From JAEINY01 sp942490535 (GTDB lineage Bacteria > Bacteroidota > Bacteroidia > Bacteroidales > Marinilabiliaceae): a stretch of DNA of 64,000 bases. The stretch lies in NCBI GenBank assembly GCA_942490535.1, contig CALNXQ010000003.1, positions 620,001 to 684,000 of the forward strand, given 5' to 3'. How positions within the stretch are numbered: the first letter of the stretch is position 1; each line of letters begins with the position of its first letter. The position numbers and the translations under genes are program-made. Below the pieces are notes generated by a model. The model was not told where the DNA came from and did not search any database. It worked only from the letters and a program-made list of their open reading frames with translations. Shown in pieces: positions 44,405 to 54,217 of this stretch.

Positions 44405-46408
44405 TTAACTCTCGTAGCCCAGGTTATCCGCAATATTCCGGTATTCACTTCCCTTTTCGCGATCTCCTAACTTATCACAAGCCTCTCCCAAATAGTAATA
44501 GGCTTCAGCCTTATCATTATCCAGCCGGGTGGCTTTGAGTAAATCATTATAAGCACCTTGATAATTGGTAAGCTCCAAGCGGGTGCGCCCCCGGTTATAA
44601 TACGCCAGGTAAGATTGGCGTTTCAACTTGACGGCTTTGGTATAATCGGCTTCTGCGCCTTCCAAATCACCGGTCTCCACTTTAAGGGCAGCGCGGCGCA
44701 GATAGGCGGCAAAGAAATCAGAATCGAGCTGAATCGCTTTGTTTAAGTTGGCAATGGCCGACCGGGTGTCCTTAAACTTCACCACACATTCATTGGCCAT
44801 CAGGAAATACTCACGGGCAAACTCCGCCACATTCTCTTGTTGCCGCTTTAATTCTTCTGTTTTATCAGCCAACAGCTTTTTTAGCAGGTCGATTTTTGAT
44901 AATTTAATGGCAATGTAACGTTGTACCGATTCCACCGATAGCGACTCCTGCTTTTCATTCGCCAGGGCAAAGCATGCCACGGCATCGCGGAAATCATCTT
45001 TATCAAAAGAGTCTTTAGCGCGATAATATAGGTCACGGGCTTCCGCCTTTTTCAATTCCCCTTCAATCAGCTCCCGGTTATTGGCATTTTGCGAGAACGT
45101 AACCACTTCTTTGTTAACGATCACATCACGACTGGTCACTTTGGTCTTCAGGACAATACCTTCCATTGTACGGCAGCGGCTCAGGGCCACATACAATTGC
45201 CCCCCTGCAAAAGCACCCCCCGAGAAATCAAGCAATACTTTATCAAAGGTTAAACCCTGACTTTTATGAACGGTGATGGCCCAGGCCAGCTTCAGCGGAT
45301 ACTGGGTGAACGATCCCAATTCTTCTTCGATGATGCGCTTGTTCTTTTCATCGTATTTATAGCGAATATTCCGCCACACTTCTTTCTCCACCAAATGAAT
45401 CTCTTCATTCTCCAAGCGCACATAAATACCCTCTTCATCAATATCCTCGACACGCCCCAGGCTGCCATTGTACCACCGCTTCTCCATATCGTTCTTCACG
45501 AACATCACCTGGGCGTTCTCTTTCAGCACCAGGGACTTCAAAGTGGGTAAACTCGATTCCGGAAAATCACCGGACACCCGACCTGTAAAGGTAAACTCCT
45601 GCCCTTCCAGCTCCTCCAGTTTCGTATCATTGATGTAATCCACCGTATTACGGCGCGTAGCCAGGGTAATGAAAAACTCATCCACCGGCACACTAAAAGT
45701 GGGATTCAGTCGATCATTGATGGCAGATAAATCAGATGTCTGTGCTTTATTCACACGCACCCGATCCAACAGATTAACAAAAGCCGGATCATTCTGACGG
45801 TACACTTTCTTCAATTCAATTTGCACCAGGGGAATCTTCTGAAAAACACGTGCTGAGAAAAAATAAGGTGAGCGGTAAAAACGGCGCAGTATTTCCCAAT
45901 CGTCACGTTTCACCACCGGCTCCAGCTGAAACGCATCCCCTACCATCAGCAACTGTTTCCCGCCAAAAGGGAGATTCACATTTTTGGTGTAGACGCGCAA
46001 GACTCGGTCCACAAAATCCAATAAATCGGCCCGTACCATGGAAACCTCATCAATGATGAGCAGATCCATTTCTTCAATGATCTTGGTGTGTGCTTTCCGG
46101 TATTTGAGAAAATCAAAAATCCGGCCATCCTTCGTACTTAGATCCGGATCATCCGGCAAGATGGGCCGAAACGGTACTTTAAAAAAGGAATGAATGGTGA
46201 CGCCTCCGGCATTAATAGCAGCGATGCCAGTGGGGGCCACCACCACAAATTTCTTATGGGTATGCGTACAGATATAACGCAGAAAAGTGGACTTACCGGT
46301 TCCGGCACGACCGGTTAAAAACACCGACGAGTTCGTATGTTGAATCAATCGTAATGCATCCTGAAACTCCGCATTATCTGTATCAATAATTTCCGGTTCT
46401 ACCTTCAT
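44405..46408 (-). CDS. Pif1-like helicase with C-terminal TPR repeats, 667 aa
   Basis: An SF1B helicase. Motif I is GRAGTGKSTF (about residues 32-41), motif Ia APTGIAAINAGG, Walker B LLIIDEVSMV, motif III GDAFQLEPV and motif VI near the end of the helicase domain AITVHKSQGLTFD...LYVALSRCR. From about residue 440 the chain becomes helical, and residues 530-660 are TPR repeats (AIANLNKAIQLDSDFFAAYLRRA, AEADYTKAVKLKRQSYLAYYNRG). Pif1 unwinds G-quadruplexes and forks; the TPR tail suggests a protein-binding extension. The next gene upstream (46440) is also a TPR protein on the same strand. Confidence 0.9.
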   Translation of the reverse strand: MKVEPEIIDTDNAEFQDALRLIQHTNSSVFLTGRAGTGKSTFLRYICTHTHKKFVVVAPTGIAAINAGGVTIHSFFKVPFRPILPDDPDLSTKDGRIFDFLKYRKAHTKIIEEMDLLIIDEVSMVRADLLDFVDRVLRVYTKNVNLPFGGKQLLMVGDAFQLEPVVKRDDWEILRRFYRSPYFFSARVFQKIPLVQIELKKVYRQNDPAFVNLLDRVRVNKAQTSDLSAINDRLNPTFSVPVDEFFITLATRRNTVDYINDTKLEELEGQEFTFTGRVSGDFPESSLPTLKSLVLKENAQVMFVKNDMEKRWYNGSLGRVEDIDEEGIYVRLENEEIHLVEKEVWRNIRYKYDEKNKRIIEEELGSFTQYPLKLAWAITVHKSQGLTFDKVLLDFSGGAFAGGQLYVALSRCRTMEGIVLKTKVTSRDVIVNKEVVTFSQNANNRELIEGELKKAEARDLYYRAKDSFDKDDFRDAVACFALANEKQESLSVESVQRYIAIKLSKIDLLKKLLADKTEELKRQQENVAEFAREYFLMANECVVKFKDTRSAIANLNKAIQLDSDFFAAYLRRAALKVETGDLEGAEADYTKAVKLKRQSYLAYYNRGRTRLELTNYQGAYNDLLKATRLDNDKAEAYYYLGEACDKLGDREKGSEYRNIADNLGYES

Positions 46409-46439
46409 ACACTTTCCTTTTCCACACCAAACCTACCCA

Positions 46440-48566
46440 TTATTCAGCAGATAATTCGGCCCCATAGCGCTTAATCACATTGTAAGCTTTATAAATCCCT
46501 AACTCACCGGCTTTACTCAGATCTGCCGTCCCCTCTTTTTCCTGCTCCCGATAGATCTTGATCAATCCCCGGTTGAAATAAGCTTCTGCAAATTCACCAT
46601 TCAACTCAATGGCTTTTGTAAAATCAGCCTCTCCACTTTCAAAATCGCGCTTCAGACAATGAATGATGGCGCGGTTATAGTAAGCAAACTCAAAGTCCGG
46701 TGACAGCTCAATGACTTTATTCAAGTCAGACATGATCAGCTCATAATCCAGAATATGCTCGATCGCCTTGTCTTTATCATCCGCCTTTTTATTGGCCGCT
46801 TTCGTAGTCAGACCACTGGTTAAATTAACTTCACCCGGAGTGGCTTCTTCTTCCAGCGACCGAATCACTTCCACCATTTTATGACGGATATACGCCCTGT
46901 TAAATAGCGCAATAACACTATTGGGTTGCTTTTTCAAAAAGGCATCATAATCCTGAATAGCGTTGCTGTAGTTCATTACCAATCCGTATAGAACTGCTCG
47001 CACCACTTGATATTCCTGCTCCGCCTCGGCATCTTTCAGTTCTTCTGTGACGCTGTTAATCTGTTGGAAGACACGAACAGAAGCTAAGCCATCGGCCTCT
47101 GATTCGCGATTGGTAATAACCAATGATTGCTTATAAAGTTGCAATTTATTGAAGGTGGCAATCTCCTTCTGGTAATAACGGGTGCGGTCTAACACCGTAT
47201 CGGCTGAGAAAAAAGTCAATCCAAAAACCGGCTCCAGATCAATGAAAATATTCCGGTTCTGAACTTTCCCCCGGATGGACTTGAATTCATCCTCTTCCGC
47301 CTCTTCCTCACCGAAATCATCCAATACGGCAATCTTATCGTAATTCCGAATATCCTTATCGGATTTCTTACGGGTTTGTTTCTTCGATTTCTTCTCAGAT
47401 CCTTTATCTCCTTTGCCCTGGTCTTCTTTGTCTATGCCATCTGCCTTTTCAGTTCGCTTTTCGGCTTCCTTGCGCGAGTCCTGCTCCAATTTCCAGGCCG
47501 TTGCGCCATCCAGATCAGCCCCCTGCTGATCATTCAGTTTACTCTTCGCATAGGCCCGGGCTCCATAGGCTTCATAGAATTTGGGATAGTTATCAATGAT
47601 GATACTCAAATCGGTTATGGCATTCCGATATTGGCCCAGTTGATTATAAATTAATCCGCGATTGAAGAGCGTTAACAGATCGGTGGGATCCAAGGCCAAC
47701 ACCCGGGAAAAATCTTCCAGGGCCCGGTTTAAATCCCCCACTTGCGCCCGCAGAATACCCCGGTTATTATAGGCCATGCTATTTTTAGGATCCAGCTCAA
47801 TAACTTTATCAAAATCAGTCATGGTACCCTGAAGATCATCCAACTGGTAACGAATGACCCCTCGCGTCATGTAATAACCGGCCACATCATCTTTTATTTC
47901 AATGACTTTCTCGTAATCTTCCAAGGCCTTGGCATACTCCCCGATCTGGTAATACAAAATGCCCCTGGAGGCAAAACCATCCACCATAAAGGGATTCATC
48001 TCAACAACTTTAGAGAAATCCTGCAGAGCTCCAATGGTATCTTTATTATTTATTTTAGCCGCTCCCCGGTTCAGGTAGGCACTCAACAGGTTGGGATTTG
48101 TTTTAATTATCTCATTGTAATCGTCAATGGCACTTTTGAAATCTTCCAGGGCCGATTTACTGTTTCCCCGGTTCATTAAAAGATTGATATTCGCCGGCTC
48201 AATGGCTAATCCCATGGAATAATCCGCAATGGCCTCTTTATGATCTTCGTTACGCCCCTTAATGATCCCTCGCAGATTATAAGCATCTACCAAAAAGGGA
48301 TTTTTCTGAATGGAGACACTTAAATCGGTTTGCGCCCCGGTATAATCCTCCAGGTAATATTTTGCCAGCCCCCTGTAGAAATAGGGATCGGCCAGATACG
48401 GTTTCACCCGGATCACTTTGTTAAAGTATTGAATGGCCAATACGTAATCCTCAAAATAAAGAGCATTCCGACCAATGGTTAACATGCGATCGGTATTAAT
48501 CTGAGCGGTAGCCGTACTCACAAAACCCGCAAGACAAACAAAATATATAATGACTTTTCGAACCAT
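46440..48566 (-). CDS. Exported tetratricopeptide-repeat protein, 708 aa
   Basis: I start at the internal Met of MVRKVIIYFVCLAGFVSTATAQ, which gives a clean signal peptide. The longer frame to 48620 adds 18 residues without signal features. There are about ten TPR units at the N-terminus (for example AIQYFNKVIRVKPYLADPYFYRG), a charged Lys/Glu-rich linker (about 375-420) and a further TPR group near the C-terminus (FAYYNRAIIHCLKRDFE, ADFTKAIELNGEFAEAYFNRG). It probably serves as a periplasmic or outer-membrane scaffold. It is 31 bp upstream of the Pif1-TPR gene, so possibly co-transcribed. Confidence 0.85.
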   Translation of the reverse strand: MVRKVIIYFVCLAGFVSTATAQINTDRMLTIGRNALYFEDYVLAIQYFNKVIRVKPYLADPYFYRGLAKYYLEDYTGAQTDLSVSIQKNPFLVDAYNLRGIIKGRNEDHKEAIADYSMGLAIEPANINLLMNRGNSKSALEDFKSAIDDYNEIIKTNPNLLSAYLNRGAAKINNKDTIGALQDFSKVVEMNPFMVDGFASRGILYYQIGEYAKALEDYEKVIEIKDDVAGYYMTRGVIRYQLDDLQGTMTDFDKVIELDPKNSMAYNNRGILRAQVGDLNRALEDFSRVLALDPTDLLTLFNRGLIYNQLGQYRNAITDLSIIIDNYPKFYEAYGARAYAKSKLNDQQGADLDGATAWKLEQDSRKEAEKRTEKADGIDKEDQGKGDKGSEKKSKKQTRKKSDKDIRNYDKIAVLDDFGEEEAEEDEFKSIRGKVQNRNIFIDLEPVFGLTFFSADTVLDRTRYYQKEIATFNKLQLYKQSLVITNRESEADGLASVRVFQQINSVTEELKDAEAEQEYQVVRAVLYGLVMNYSNAIQDYDAFLKKQPNSVIALFNRAYIRHKMVEVIRSLEEEATPGEVNLTSGLTTKAANKKADDKDKAIEHILDYELIMSDLNKVIELSPDFEFAYYNRAIIHCLKRDFESGEADFTKAIELNGEFAEAYFNRGLIKIYREQEKEGTADLSKAGELGIYKAYNVIKRYGAELSAE

Positions 48567-48750
48567 ATTCTCTGCAAAAATTTCAAGCGTATTAAATGCC
48601 AGGTGGACAAATATAACCAATTAACAAAAAGTTAGCACATGGGATGCTAACAATTTAAGCCCTCCTTCTGCCTAACAAATATTAAACCACAAAGGAAATG
48701 CTAGCCGCGAAAAAAGACTGCTAACGCATATTTCTATTTACGCAACCGTT

Positions 48751-50478
48751 TTAATACGTAAAGGTTAGTTTGCGCTCCGACCGATTACCCCGGTTGTCCT
48801 CTACTTTTACCAATAACTGGTGTTGGGTATTTTTGTTTAAAAAGGGCATTTTTTTAAAGCTGCCCTCCAGCAGATTTCGCTTGGCATCGTATTCAAACAG
48901 TGCCCACTGGTCATCAATGTAACACTGATACGAACGAATCCCGCTCATCTCATCATCGATGATCACCTGGAGGGTTTTCCGATTGGAATAATTGGCAGTT
49001 GGAGGTACACTTTTAAATTGAATAGTAGGTAAAATAGTATCCGCCGCCAGTGAAAACCGGCCAAAACCTCGGGTGGTGGTCGACAGAACATTTCCTTTCA
49101 GTGTTCCGCCCAAATAATAGATTTTACCGGTGGCCGTGACACCCGCCACGAATAATTTATCGTTCAAATGATACAAACTATCTGCCACTTGCAATTGCAC
49201 TTCAAAATTGAGATGAACCGGATCATGCGAATCACCAAAGGAATAAACATGTGCAAGGGTACTTTCTACCTTTTTTTCTTTATAGAAATGAAAGGGCACG
49301 TTCGCATACAAAGCTTTAGCTGGCATACGCACTGAAAATCCTAATGAATCCATGGAAAACGATTCATTGTATTTTATCATTCTGGCTTCCTCAACCGGCG
49401 GATGGCCATTGATCACCGTTTGACCCACCAGCGTAAATGTCAGCACAGATACATTTCCACTTACATCTTGAATGACATACTTTATGTCTTTGCGCTCACC
49501 ATTAGCCAAATGAACGGTATAAGCCCCTCCTTTTTGATAGATGCTCAATTGATTATTGGGTTCCACAAAGCTTTTCTGAATCACCTTACCGCTCCGTTTC
49601 TTCTCGCCATAATCAATGAGACTATTGATGAAGCGCGTTTCAGCAAAACTAAATTCATCCAGTAACGAATGAAACACCAGCGTATCATTGGCGAACAACT
49701 CAATGGACGACACGCCGCATTTTCGCCAACTATCGCTGTAATAGTCCAACACTTGCACACCCAAACCAATAGCGCCAATAGCCTTTATTTCTTTACGTCC
49801 TTTCGGATGAAAATCACCCTCATATTGGACGGCAGGCATATATAGCGCTTCCATTTTCCCGTCCACATAGGCATTTTTTTGAAGCGGGTATATTTTCAAA
49901 CCTTGAATTTGGGGCCTCACATCATCTTCCACATCCTGCCTGAAAAAGAGAGGATCCGTTGGTTTTTGTGAAGTGGTTTCACGTACTTCATAGTGCAAAT
50001 GAGGCCCTCCCGAACCACCGGAGTTACCACTATAAGCGATCACCTCCCCTTTTTCCACCGTCAACTCACCCGGTTTAAAAAACAGCTCCACAGCAAAGCT
50101 TTCCTCGGTATATTGTTGTGCCAACACCACTGAATCAATACGGTCTGAATAATTTTCCAGGTGTCCGTAAACCGTTGTATAGCCTCCGGGATGATTCACA
50201 TACAGTGCTTTTCCATAGCCATAGGGCGACACTTTGATACGGGCCACATATCCCTTATCGGAACTGTACACCTTATACCCGGTTTTGCCATGCGTGGTCA
50301 AATCCAATCCGGAGTGAAAATGATTGGACCGTAACTCCCCAAAGCTCCCGCTCACCACTGGTTTTAACGCTAATGGATACACCCAGTCATTGGGCATATA
50401 TTTTTGTGCGTAACCGTTATATGGTCCTAAGAAAAATACTAACAATACAATGCAAAGTCGCCCCATATCCTGCTTCAT
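48751..50478 (-). CDS. Exported M23-family metallopeptidase, 575 aa
   Basis: Signal peptide at residues 1-24 (Met5 is an alternative start). A LytM/M23 domain follows directly (about residues 40-185): NHFHSGLDL provides the first zinc ligands, and GGPHLHYEV the HxH pair. The 390-residue C-terminal half is beta-rich (YKVTLVG..., IDDEMSGIRSYQCYIDD, VKVEDNRGNRSERKLTFTY), like Ig-type substrate- or wall-binding modules in Bacteroidota peptidases. It should cut peptide crosslinks in peptidoglycan, or serve as an activator. The ligands appear intact, so activity is plausible. Confidence 0.9.
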   Translation of the reverse strand: MKQDMGRLCIVLLVFFLGPYNGYAQKYMPNDWVYPLALKPVVSGSFGELRSNHFHSGLDLTTHGKTGYKVYSSDKGYVARIKVSPYGYGKALYVNHPGGYTTVYGHLENYSDRIDSVVLAQQYTEESFAVELFFKPGELTVEKGEVIAYSGNSGGSGGPHLHYEVRETTSQKPTDPLFFRQDVEDDVRPQIQGLKIYPLQKNAYVDGKMEALYMPAVQYEGDFHPKGRKEIKAIGAIGLGVQVLDYYSDSWRKCGVSSIELFANDTLVFHSLLDEFSFAETRFINSLIDYGEKKRSGKVIQKSFVEPNNQLSIYQKGGAYTVHLANGERKDIKYVIQDVSGNVSVLTFTLVGQTVINGHPPVEEARMIKYNESFSMDSLGFSVRMPAKALYANVPFHFYKEKKVESTLAHVYSFGDSHDPVHLNFEVQLQVADSLYHLNDKLFVAGVTATGKIYYLGGTLKGNVLSTTTRGFGRFSLAADTILPTIQFKSVPPTANYSNRKTLQVIIDDEMSGIRSYQCYIDDQWALFEYDAKRNLLEGSFKKMPFLNKNTQHQLLVKVEDNRGNRSERKLTFTY

Positions 50479-50659
50479 TCATTACGATAATGCATCAAAA
50501 CTAATCCTTGCCTGTGGAAAAAAAAAATATCCGGCCACGCAACCTCAATAAATTTTCATCATCTCTAACACATCCAACTACCCCTTACATCAATTAATTT
50601 TTGGCACGATTTTTTCATTGTGCTCTAATAGTTATACTTAAACAATCGGAGGAATAATT

Positions 50660-51328
50660 ATGAAGATTTTAAGAAACCTACTTTTCGTTTTGGCATTGGC
50701 TACCGTCTTTAGTTCGTGTAGTGATGATGACGGTTACTCCCTGGACAAATATTGGCTGTCTCTGGGCACCATTGAAGGCACACAGGATGCGTATGTAGTA
50801 GTGACGGATCATGGCGATCGCCTGTTTCCTTCAGCCAATGCAGTACCCGGCTTCCAAGTGGAAGATGGCATGCGGGTGTGGGTCAATTACACCATTTTGG
50901 GAGATGCCACTGGTGACATCACGTATTACGTCAAAATTAATCATCTTACAAAGGTGCTCACCAAAGGGATCATTGAATTGAATCCCGAGAATGCCGACTC
51001 CATTGGTAATGATCCGCTTACTATTAACGACCACAGTTTCACCAATCAATACCTGAATGTGGCCTTTTCCTATGGTGGTGGGGGAACCATCCATTTCATT
51101 AACCTGGTAAGAGATGTGGATAATCCGACCACACCTGATGGTATGCCCATTTTGGAGGTGATGCACAACAAAAACGGAGACCCCTATAACTACCTCATGA
51201 AAGGATTGGTATCCTTTGACCTGAGTGAACTGGAAGATCCTGAAAAAAACGAAGTGACCTTCCTCTTGCGGGCCAAAGGCAAATCCGGTGAATATGAATT
51301 TGAACAAGAATTGACATATCAATATTAG
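50660..51328 (+). CDS. NigD-like lipoprotein, 222 aa
   Basis: The signal ends in VFSSCSDDDG, a lipoprotein cleavage site at about Cys20. The rest follows the NigD-like plan of Bacteroidota: an N-terminal beta domain (YVVVTDHGDRLFPSANAVPG) and a C-terminal Ig-like domain (LVSFDLSEL, VTFLLRAKGKSGEYEFE). NigD proteins accompany bacteriocin immunity (nig) loci but are widespread, and their role is unclear. An unusually good Shine-Dalgarno (GGAGGA) lies 7 bp before ATG, rare in this phylum. Own terminator. Confidence 0.85.
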   Translation: MKILRNLLFVLALATVFSSCSDDDGYSLDKYWLSLGTIEGTQDAYVVVTDHGDRLFPSANAVPGFQVEDGMRVWVNYTILGDATGDITYYVKINHLTKVLTKGIIELNPENADSIGNDPLTINDHSFTNQYLNVAFSYGGGGTIHFINLVRDVDNPTTPDGMPILEVMHNKNGDPYNYLMKGLVSFDLSELEDPEKNEVTFLLRAKGKSGEYEFEQELTYQY

Positions 51329-51364
51329 GAATGACTCCTTAAACTATGTTACATTTTCTACATT

Positions 51365-51397
51365 AAAAGAGTGTCCTGCCAGGCACTCTTTTTTTGT
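51365..51397 (+). terminator. Rho-independent terminator of the NigD-like gene
   Basis: AAAGAGTG...CACTCTTT with an inner CCTG-CCAGG pairing, followed by eight Ts. Confidence 0.8.
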
Positions 51398-51620
51398 GCC
51401 ACATTTTTTTTAACCGCTACCTTTTCAAACACACTACTATATCTTCTGGTTATCAGCCAATTTTATTTAATTATCCCCCATTAGAGAGCAATGCTTCGGC
51501 AATTTCTGCCGGTTCTCCGCCATCTTTGGGTAGCCCTCTGGTATTCTCCCGCACACCTCCCGCAATATTCTGATCGCATCTAATTAAATAAATGAGTTGG
51601 AATCTATGACTACATAAACT

Positions 51621-51628
51621 ACCTTTGA
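51621..51628 (+). promoter_or_regulatory. -7 element (TACCTTTG) of the GntR-type regulator gene
   Basis: TACCTTTG fits TAnnTTTG. A TTG at 51597-51599 lies 21 bp upstream, right for the -33 element. The putative operator begins 7 bp downstream. The remaining gap (51398-51596) shows no gene; a 66-codon minus-strand frame there is rejected. Confidence 0.7.
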
Positions 51629-51635
51629 CCCTATC

Positions 51636-51649
51636 AGAACAGAACACTT
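51636..51649 (+). promoter_or_regulatory. Putative GntR operator, copy 1 (CAGAACAGAACACT)
   Basis: CAGAACAGAACACT, holding the direct repeat AGAAC-AGAAC. The same 14 bases occur before xylB at 52695-52708 at almost the same distance from a -7 box. The position at or just after the transcription start suits a roadblock-type repressor site and autoregulation. Confidence 0.7.
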
Positions 51650-51670
51650 TTTTTTGAATAAGCTCATACA

Positions 51671-52660
51671 ATGATTGATTTTAAGATAAATCCCAACAGC
51701 GACATTCCAAAATTCCGCCAGATTTTGGACAGCGTAAACAATGCGATCTCCGAAGACAAATTACACGAAGGTGATCAGTTACCGTCCGTCAACATCATTT
51801 GCCAGAAATACAAATTATCCAGGGACACTGTTTTTAAGGCTTATAGCATTTTAAAAGAGGAGGGCATTATTGAGTCCGTACCCAACAAAGGCTATTTCAT
51901 CGCCCGCGAATTGCGTAAAGTCTTTCTTTTTCTGGATACTTTTAAAGCCTACAAAGAAGTATTGTATGGTGAGTTTGTGAGGCATTTACCTAAAAATGTC
52001 ATTGCAGATGTGCATTTTCACCATTACAAAATAGATGTCTTCCGCACCCTGCTCAACGAAAGTAAAAACCGCTACACCAAATACATTGTGATGCCCTTTG
52101 ACCATCCGGAAATGACGGATATCCTAAAGGAATTACCAGCGGACAAAACACTCATTATCGACTGGAACATACACGCCCCCACAGCTGCCAATAAATTGTA
52201 CCAGGACTTTGGTGCTGCCGTTACAACGGCGCTGGAGGAAGCCAATCACTTACTTCAAAAATACCAGAAACAAATTCTAGTCTATCCTAAATTCACTTAC
52301 CATCCCTATGCCACAGTGAAGCACTTTAAAGCATTTTGTCAGCAAAAGGATTATAAACATGCTGTGCTGGAAGAGACTGAGACGCTCAATGTAAAAGCCG
52401 GACACATGTATTTTAGTGTGAGCGACCGCATGTTGGGGAATATATTGGAACAATGCCGTGAAAAAAAGCTCGAGCCTGGAAAAGATGTGGGCATACTCTC
52501 CTACAACGAAACACCCATGAAGAAATTTATATACAAAGGCATATCAGTCATTTCAACCGACTTTAAACAGATGGGACTTAAAGCAGCTGAGTTCGCCTCC
52601 AATGATATGCACATGGATTATTGTATACCTACAAGGGTATATTTTCGTGAATCACTGTAA
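51671..52660 (+). CDS. GntR-family regulator with a periplasmic-binding-protein-like sensor, 329 aa
   Basis: The N-terminal 75 residues are a GntR winged helix (KFRQILDSVNNAISEDKLHEGDQLPSVNIICQKYKLSRDTVFKAYSILKEEGIIESVPNKGYF). The remainder has a LacI-type ligand-binding fold (KYIVMPFDHPEM, DVGILSYNETPMKKF, ISVISTDFKQMG). Such regulators in Bacteroidota control sugar operons. Its location right before xylB, and the shared 14-bp site in front of both genes, make it the likely repressor of the xylose operon, with xylose or a derivative as probable inducer. It is unlike the AraC-type XylR of Escherichia coli. Confidence 0.85.
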   Translation: MIDFKINPNSDIPKFRQILDSVNNAISEDKLHEGDQLPSVNIICQKYKLSRDTVFKAYSILKEEGIIESVPNKGYFIARELRKVFLFLDTFKAYKEVLYGEFVRHLPKNVIADVHFHHYKIDVFRTLLNESKNRYTKYIVMPFDHPEMTDILKELPADKTLIIDWNIHAPTAANKLYQDFGAAVTTALEEANHLLQKYQKQILVYPKFTYHPYATVKHFKAFCQQKDYKHAVLEETETLNVKAGHMYFSVSDRMLGNILEQCREKKLEPGKDVGILSYNETPMKKFIYKGISVISTDFKQMGLKAAEFASNDMHMDYCIPTRVYFRESL

Positions 52661-52678
52661 GGTGATTTCATTTTTTTA

Positions 52679-52686
52679 TATATTTG
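52679..52686 (+). promoter_or_regulatory. -7 element (TATATTTG) of the xylose operon
   Basis: TATATTTG fits TAnnTTTG and lies 42 bp before the xylB start codon. The operator CAGAACAGAACACT starts 8 bp downstream. Confidence 0.7.
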
Positions 52687-52694
52687 CACCGTAC

Positions 52695-52708
52695 CAGAAC
52701 AGAACACT
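52695..52708 (+). promoter_or_regulatory. Putative GntR operator, copy 2 (CAGAACAGAACACT)
   Basis: Identical over 14 bp to the site at 51636-51649. It lies between the -7 box and the xylB start, where binding would block transcription. Confidence 0.7.
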
Positions 52709-52728
52709 ACACAATAAACAAAAACAAC

Positions 52729-54207
52729 ATGTATTCATTAGGCTTAGATATTGGCAGCTCATCGGTAAAAGTGGGATTATTAAACCTGGAAACCGGAGTC
52801 AGTGCGGGATCCGCTTTTTTTCCCAAAGAAGAAATGGCCATCTCGTCTCCCCACCCCTCTTGGGCAGAACAAGATCCCTCCCAATGGTGGATGAACCTGA
52901 AAGCTGCGCTCTACGAGGTCATGCGGCTTTCCGCCGTCGCCCCCGACGCCATCAAATCCATTGGCATCTCCTACCAGATGCACGGACTGGTGGCCATTGA
53001 TAACCTGCAAAATGTAGTACGCCCGTCCATCATCTGGTGCGACAGCCGGGCCGTTGAAATAGGTTACCAGGCTTTTGAGGCCATCGGAAAAACCACCTGT
53101 CTGTCGACCATGCTTAATTCACCTGGTAATTTTACGGCTTCTAAATTAAAGTGGGTCAAAGAAAACGAAGCAAATTTATATAAGCGCATTCATAAAATAA
53201 TGCTACCCGGTGACTATATCGCTATGCGCCTCACCGGTGAAACGTCAACGACCATCAGTGGATTGTCGGAGGGTATCTTTTGGGATTTTCCGAACCACTG
53301 CCTTTCAGGTGAGCTGATGAATCATTACGGATTTGATACCACACTCATTCCGGACATTAAGGATACTTTTTCCATCCAGGGCGAACTTTCCGGGGCTGCC
53401 GCCGCCGAACTGGGACTTAAGGCGGGTATTCCCATCTCCTATCGGGCCGGCGACCAACCCAACAACGCCCTTAGTTTAAACGTCCTGAATCCGGGTGAAG
53501 TGGCAGCTACAGCCGGAACGTCCGGAGTGGTTTATGGCGTGAGTGATCAACTGAAATACGATCCCCTTTCACGCGTCAATACCTTTGCCCACGTAAATCA
53601 TCAAAACACAGACAATCGGTTGGGTGTACTTTTATGCATCAACGGCACAGGAATTTTAAATTCCTGGATGCGCAGAAATGTAGCTTCAGACCTGAGCTAT
53701 GATCAAATGAACCAGGCTGCTGAAGCAGTGGCGCCGGGAAGTGAAGGACTCTTGGTTCATCCCTTCGGGAATGGTGCCGAACGTGTACTGCAAAATAACA
53801 ACCCCGGGGCCGGTATTCTAAACCTGCAGTTCAATCGCCATCACCGCGGTCACCTGATCCGGGCCGCTCAGGAAGGTATTGCGTTCAGTTTCAAATATGG
53901 GATGGACATCATGGAACAGACCGGTATTGAAACAAAAGTGATCCGTGCCGGAAAAGCCAATATGTTCCTGAGTCCGGTATTTCGCCAGACACTGGCTGAT
54001 GTTTCAGGCTCTACCATTGAACTCTATGAGACAGATGGTGCGCTGGGAGCAGCCAGAGGAGCCGCTTATGGCGCTGGTTTGTATAAATCACTGGAGGAAA
54101 CTTTTGCATCCCTGGAGAAAGCAGAAGTCATTAACCCCAATAAAACGGTGGGTCAAAAATTGACTGAACACTATACCAATTGGAAACAAAGCATTAATAA
54201 CAAGTAA
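52729..54207 (+). CDS. xylB: Xylulokinase, 492 aa
   Basis: FGGY-family kinase that phosphorylates D-xylulose to xylulose-5-phosphate. The start is placed at MYSLGLDIGSSS, because the longer frame from 52684 would run through the promoter and operator. Phosphate-binding LDIGSSSVKVG lies at the N-terminus, followed by GISYQMHGLV, IIWCDSRA and, in the second domain, VAATAGTSGVVYGVSD and LGAARGAAYGAGL. Length fits the family. First gene of the operon, 10 bp before the GH3 gene. Confidence 0.93.
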   Translation: MYSLGLDIGSSSVKVGLLNLETGVSAGSAFFPKEEMAISSPHPSWAEQDPSQWWMNLKAALYEVMRLSAVAPDAIKSIGISYQMHGLVAIDNLQNVVRPSIIWCDSRAVEIGYQAFEAIGKTTCLSTMLNSPGNFTASKLKWVKENEANLYKRIHKIMLPGDYIAMRLTGETSTTISGLSEGIFWDFPNHCLSGELMNHYGFDTTLIPDIKDTFSIQGELSGAAAAELGLKAGIPISYRAGDQPNNALSLNVLNPGEVAATAGTSGVVYGVSDQLKYDPLSRVNTFAHVNHQNTDNRLGVLLCINGTGILNSWMRRNVASDLSYDQMNQAAEAVAPGSEGLLVHPFGNGAERVLQNNNPGAGILNLQFNRHHRGHLIRAAQEGIAFSFKYGMDIMEQTGIETKVIRAGKANMFLSPVFRQTLADVSGSTIELYETDGALGAARGAAYGAGLYKSLEETFASLEKAEVINPNKTVGQKLTEHYTNWKQSINNK

Positions 54208-54217
54208 TAGCGGCATC

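Noticed and set aside
51471..51671. 66-codon minus-strand frame upstream of the GntR-type regulator
   Set aside because: It runs through the promoter and operator of the regulator, with no family likeness.
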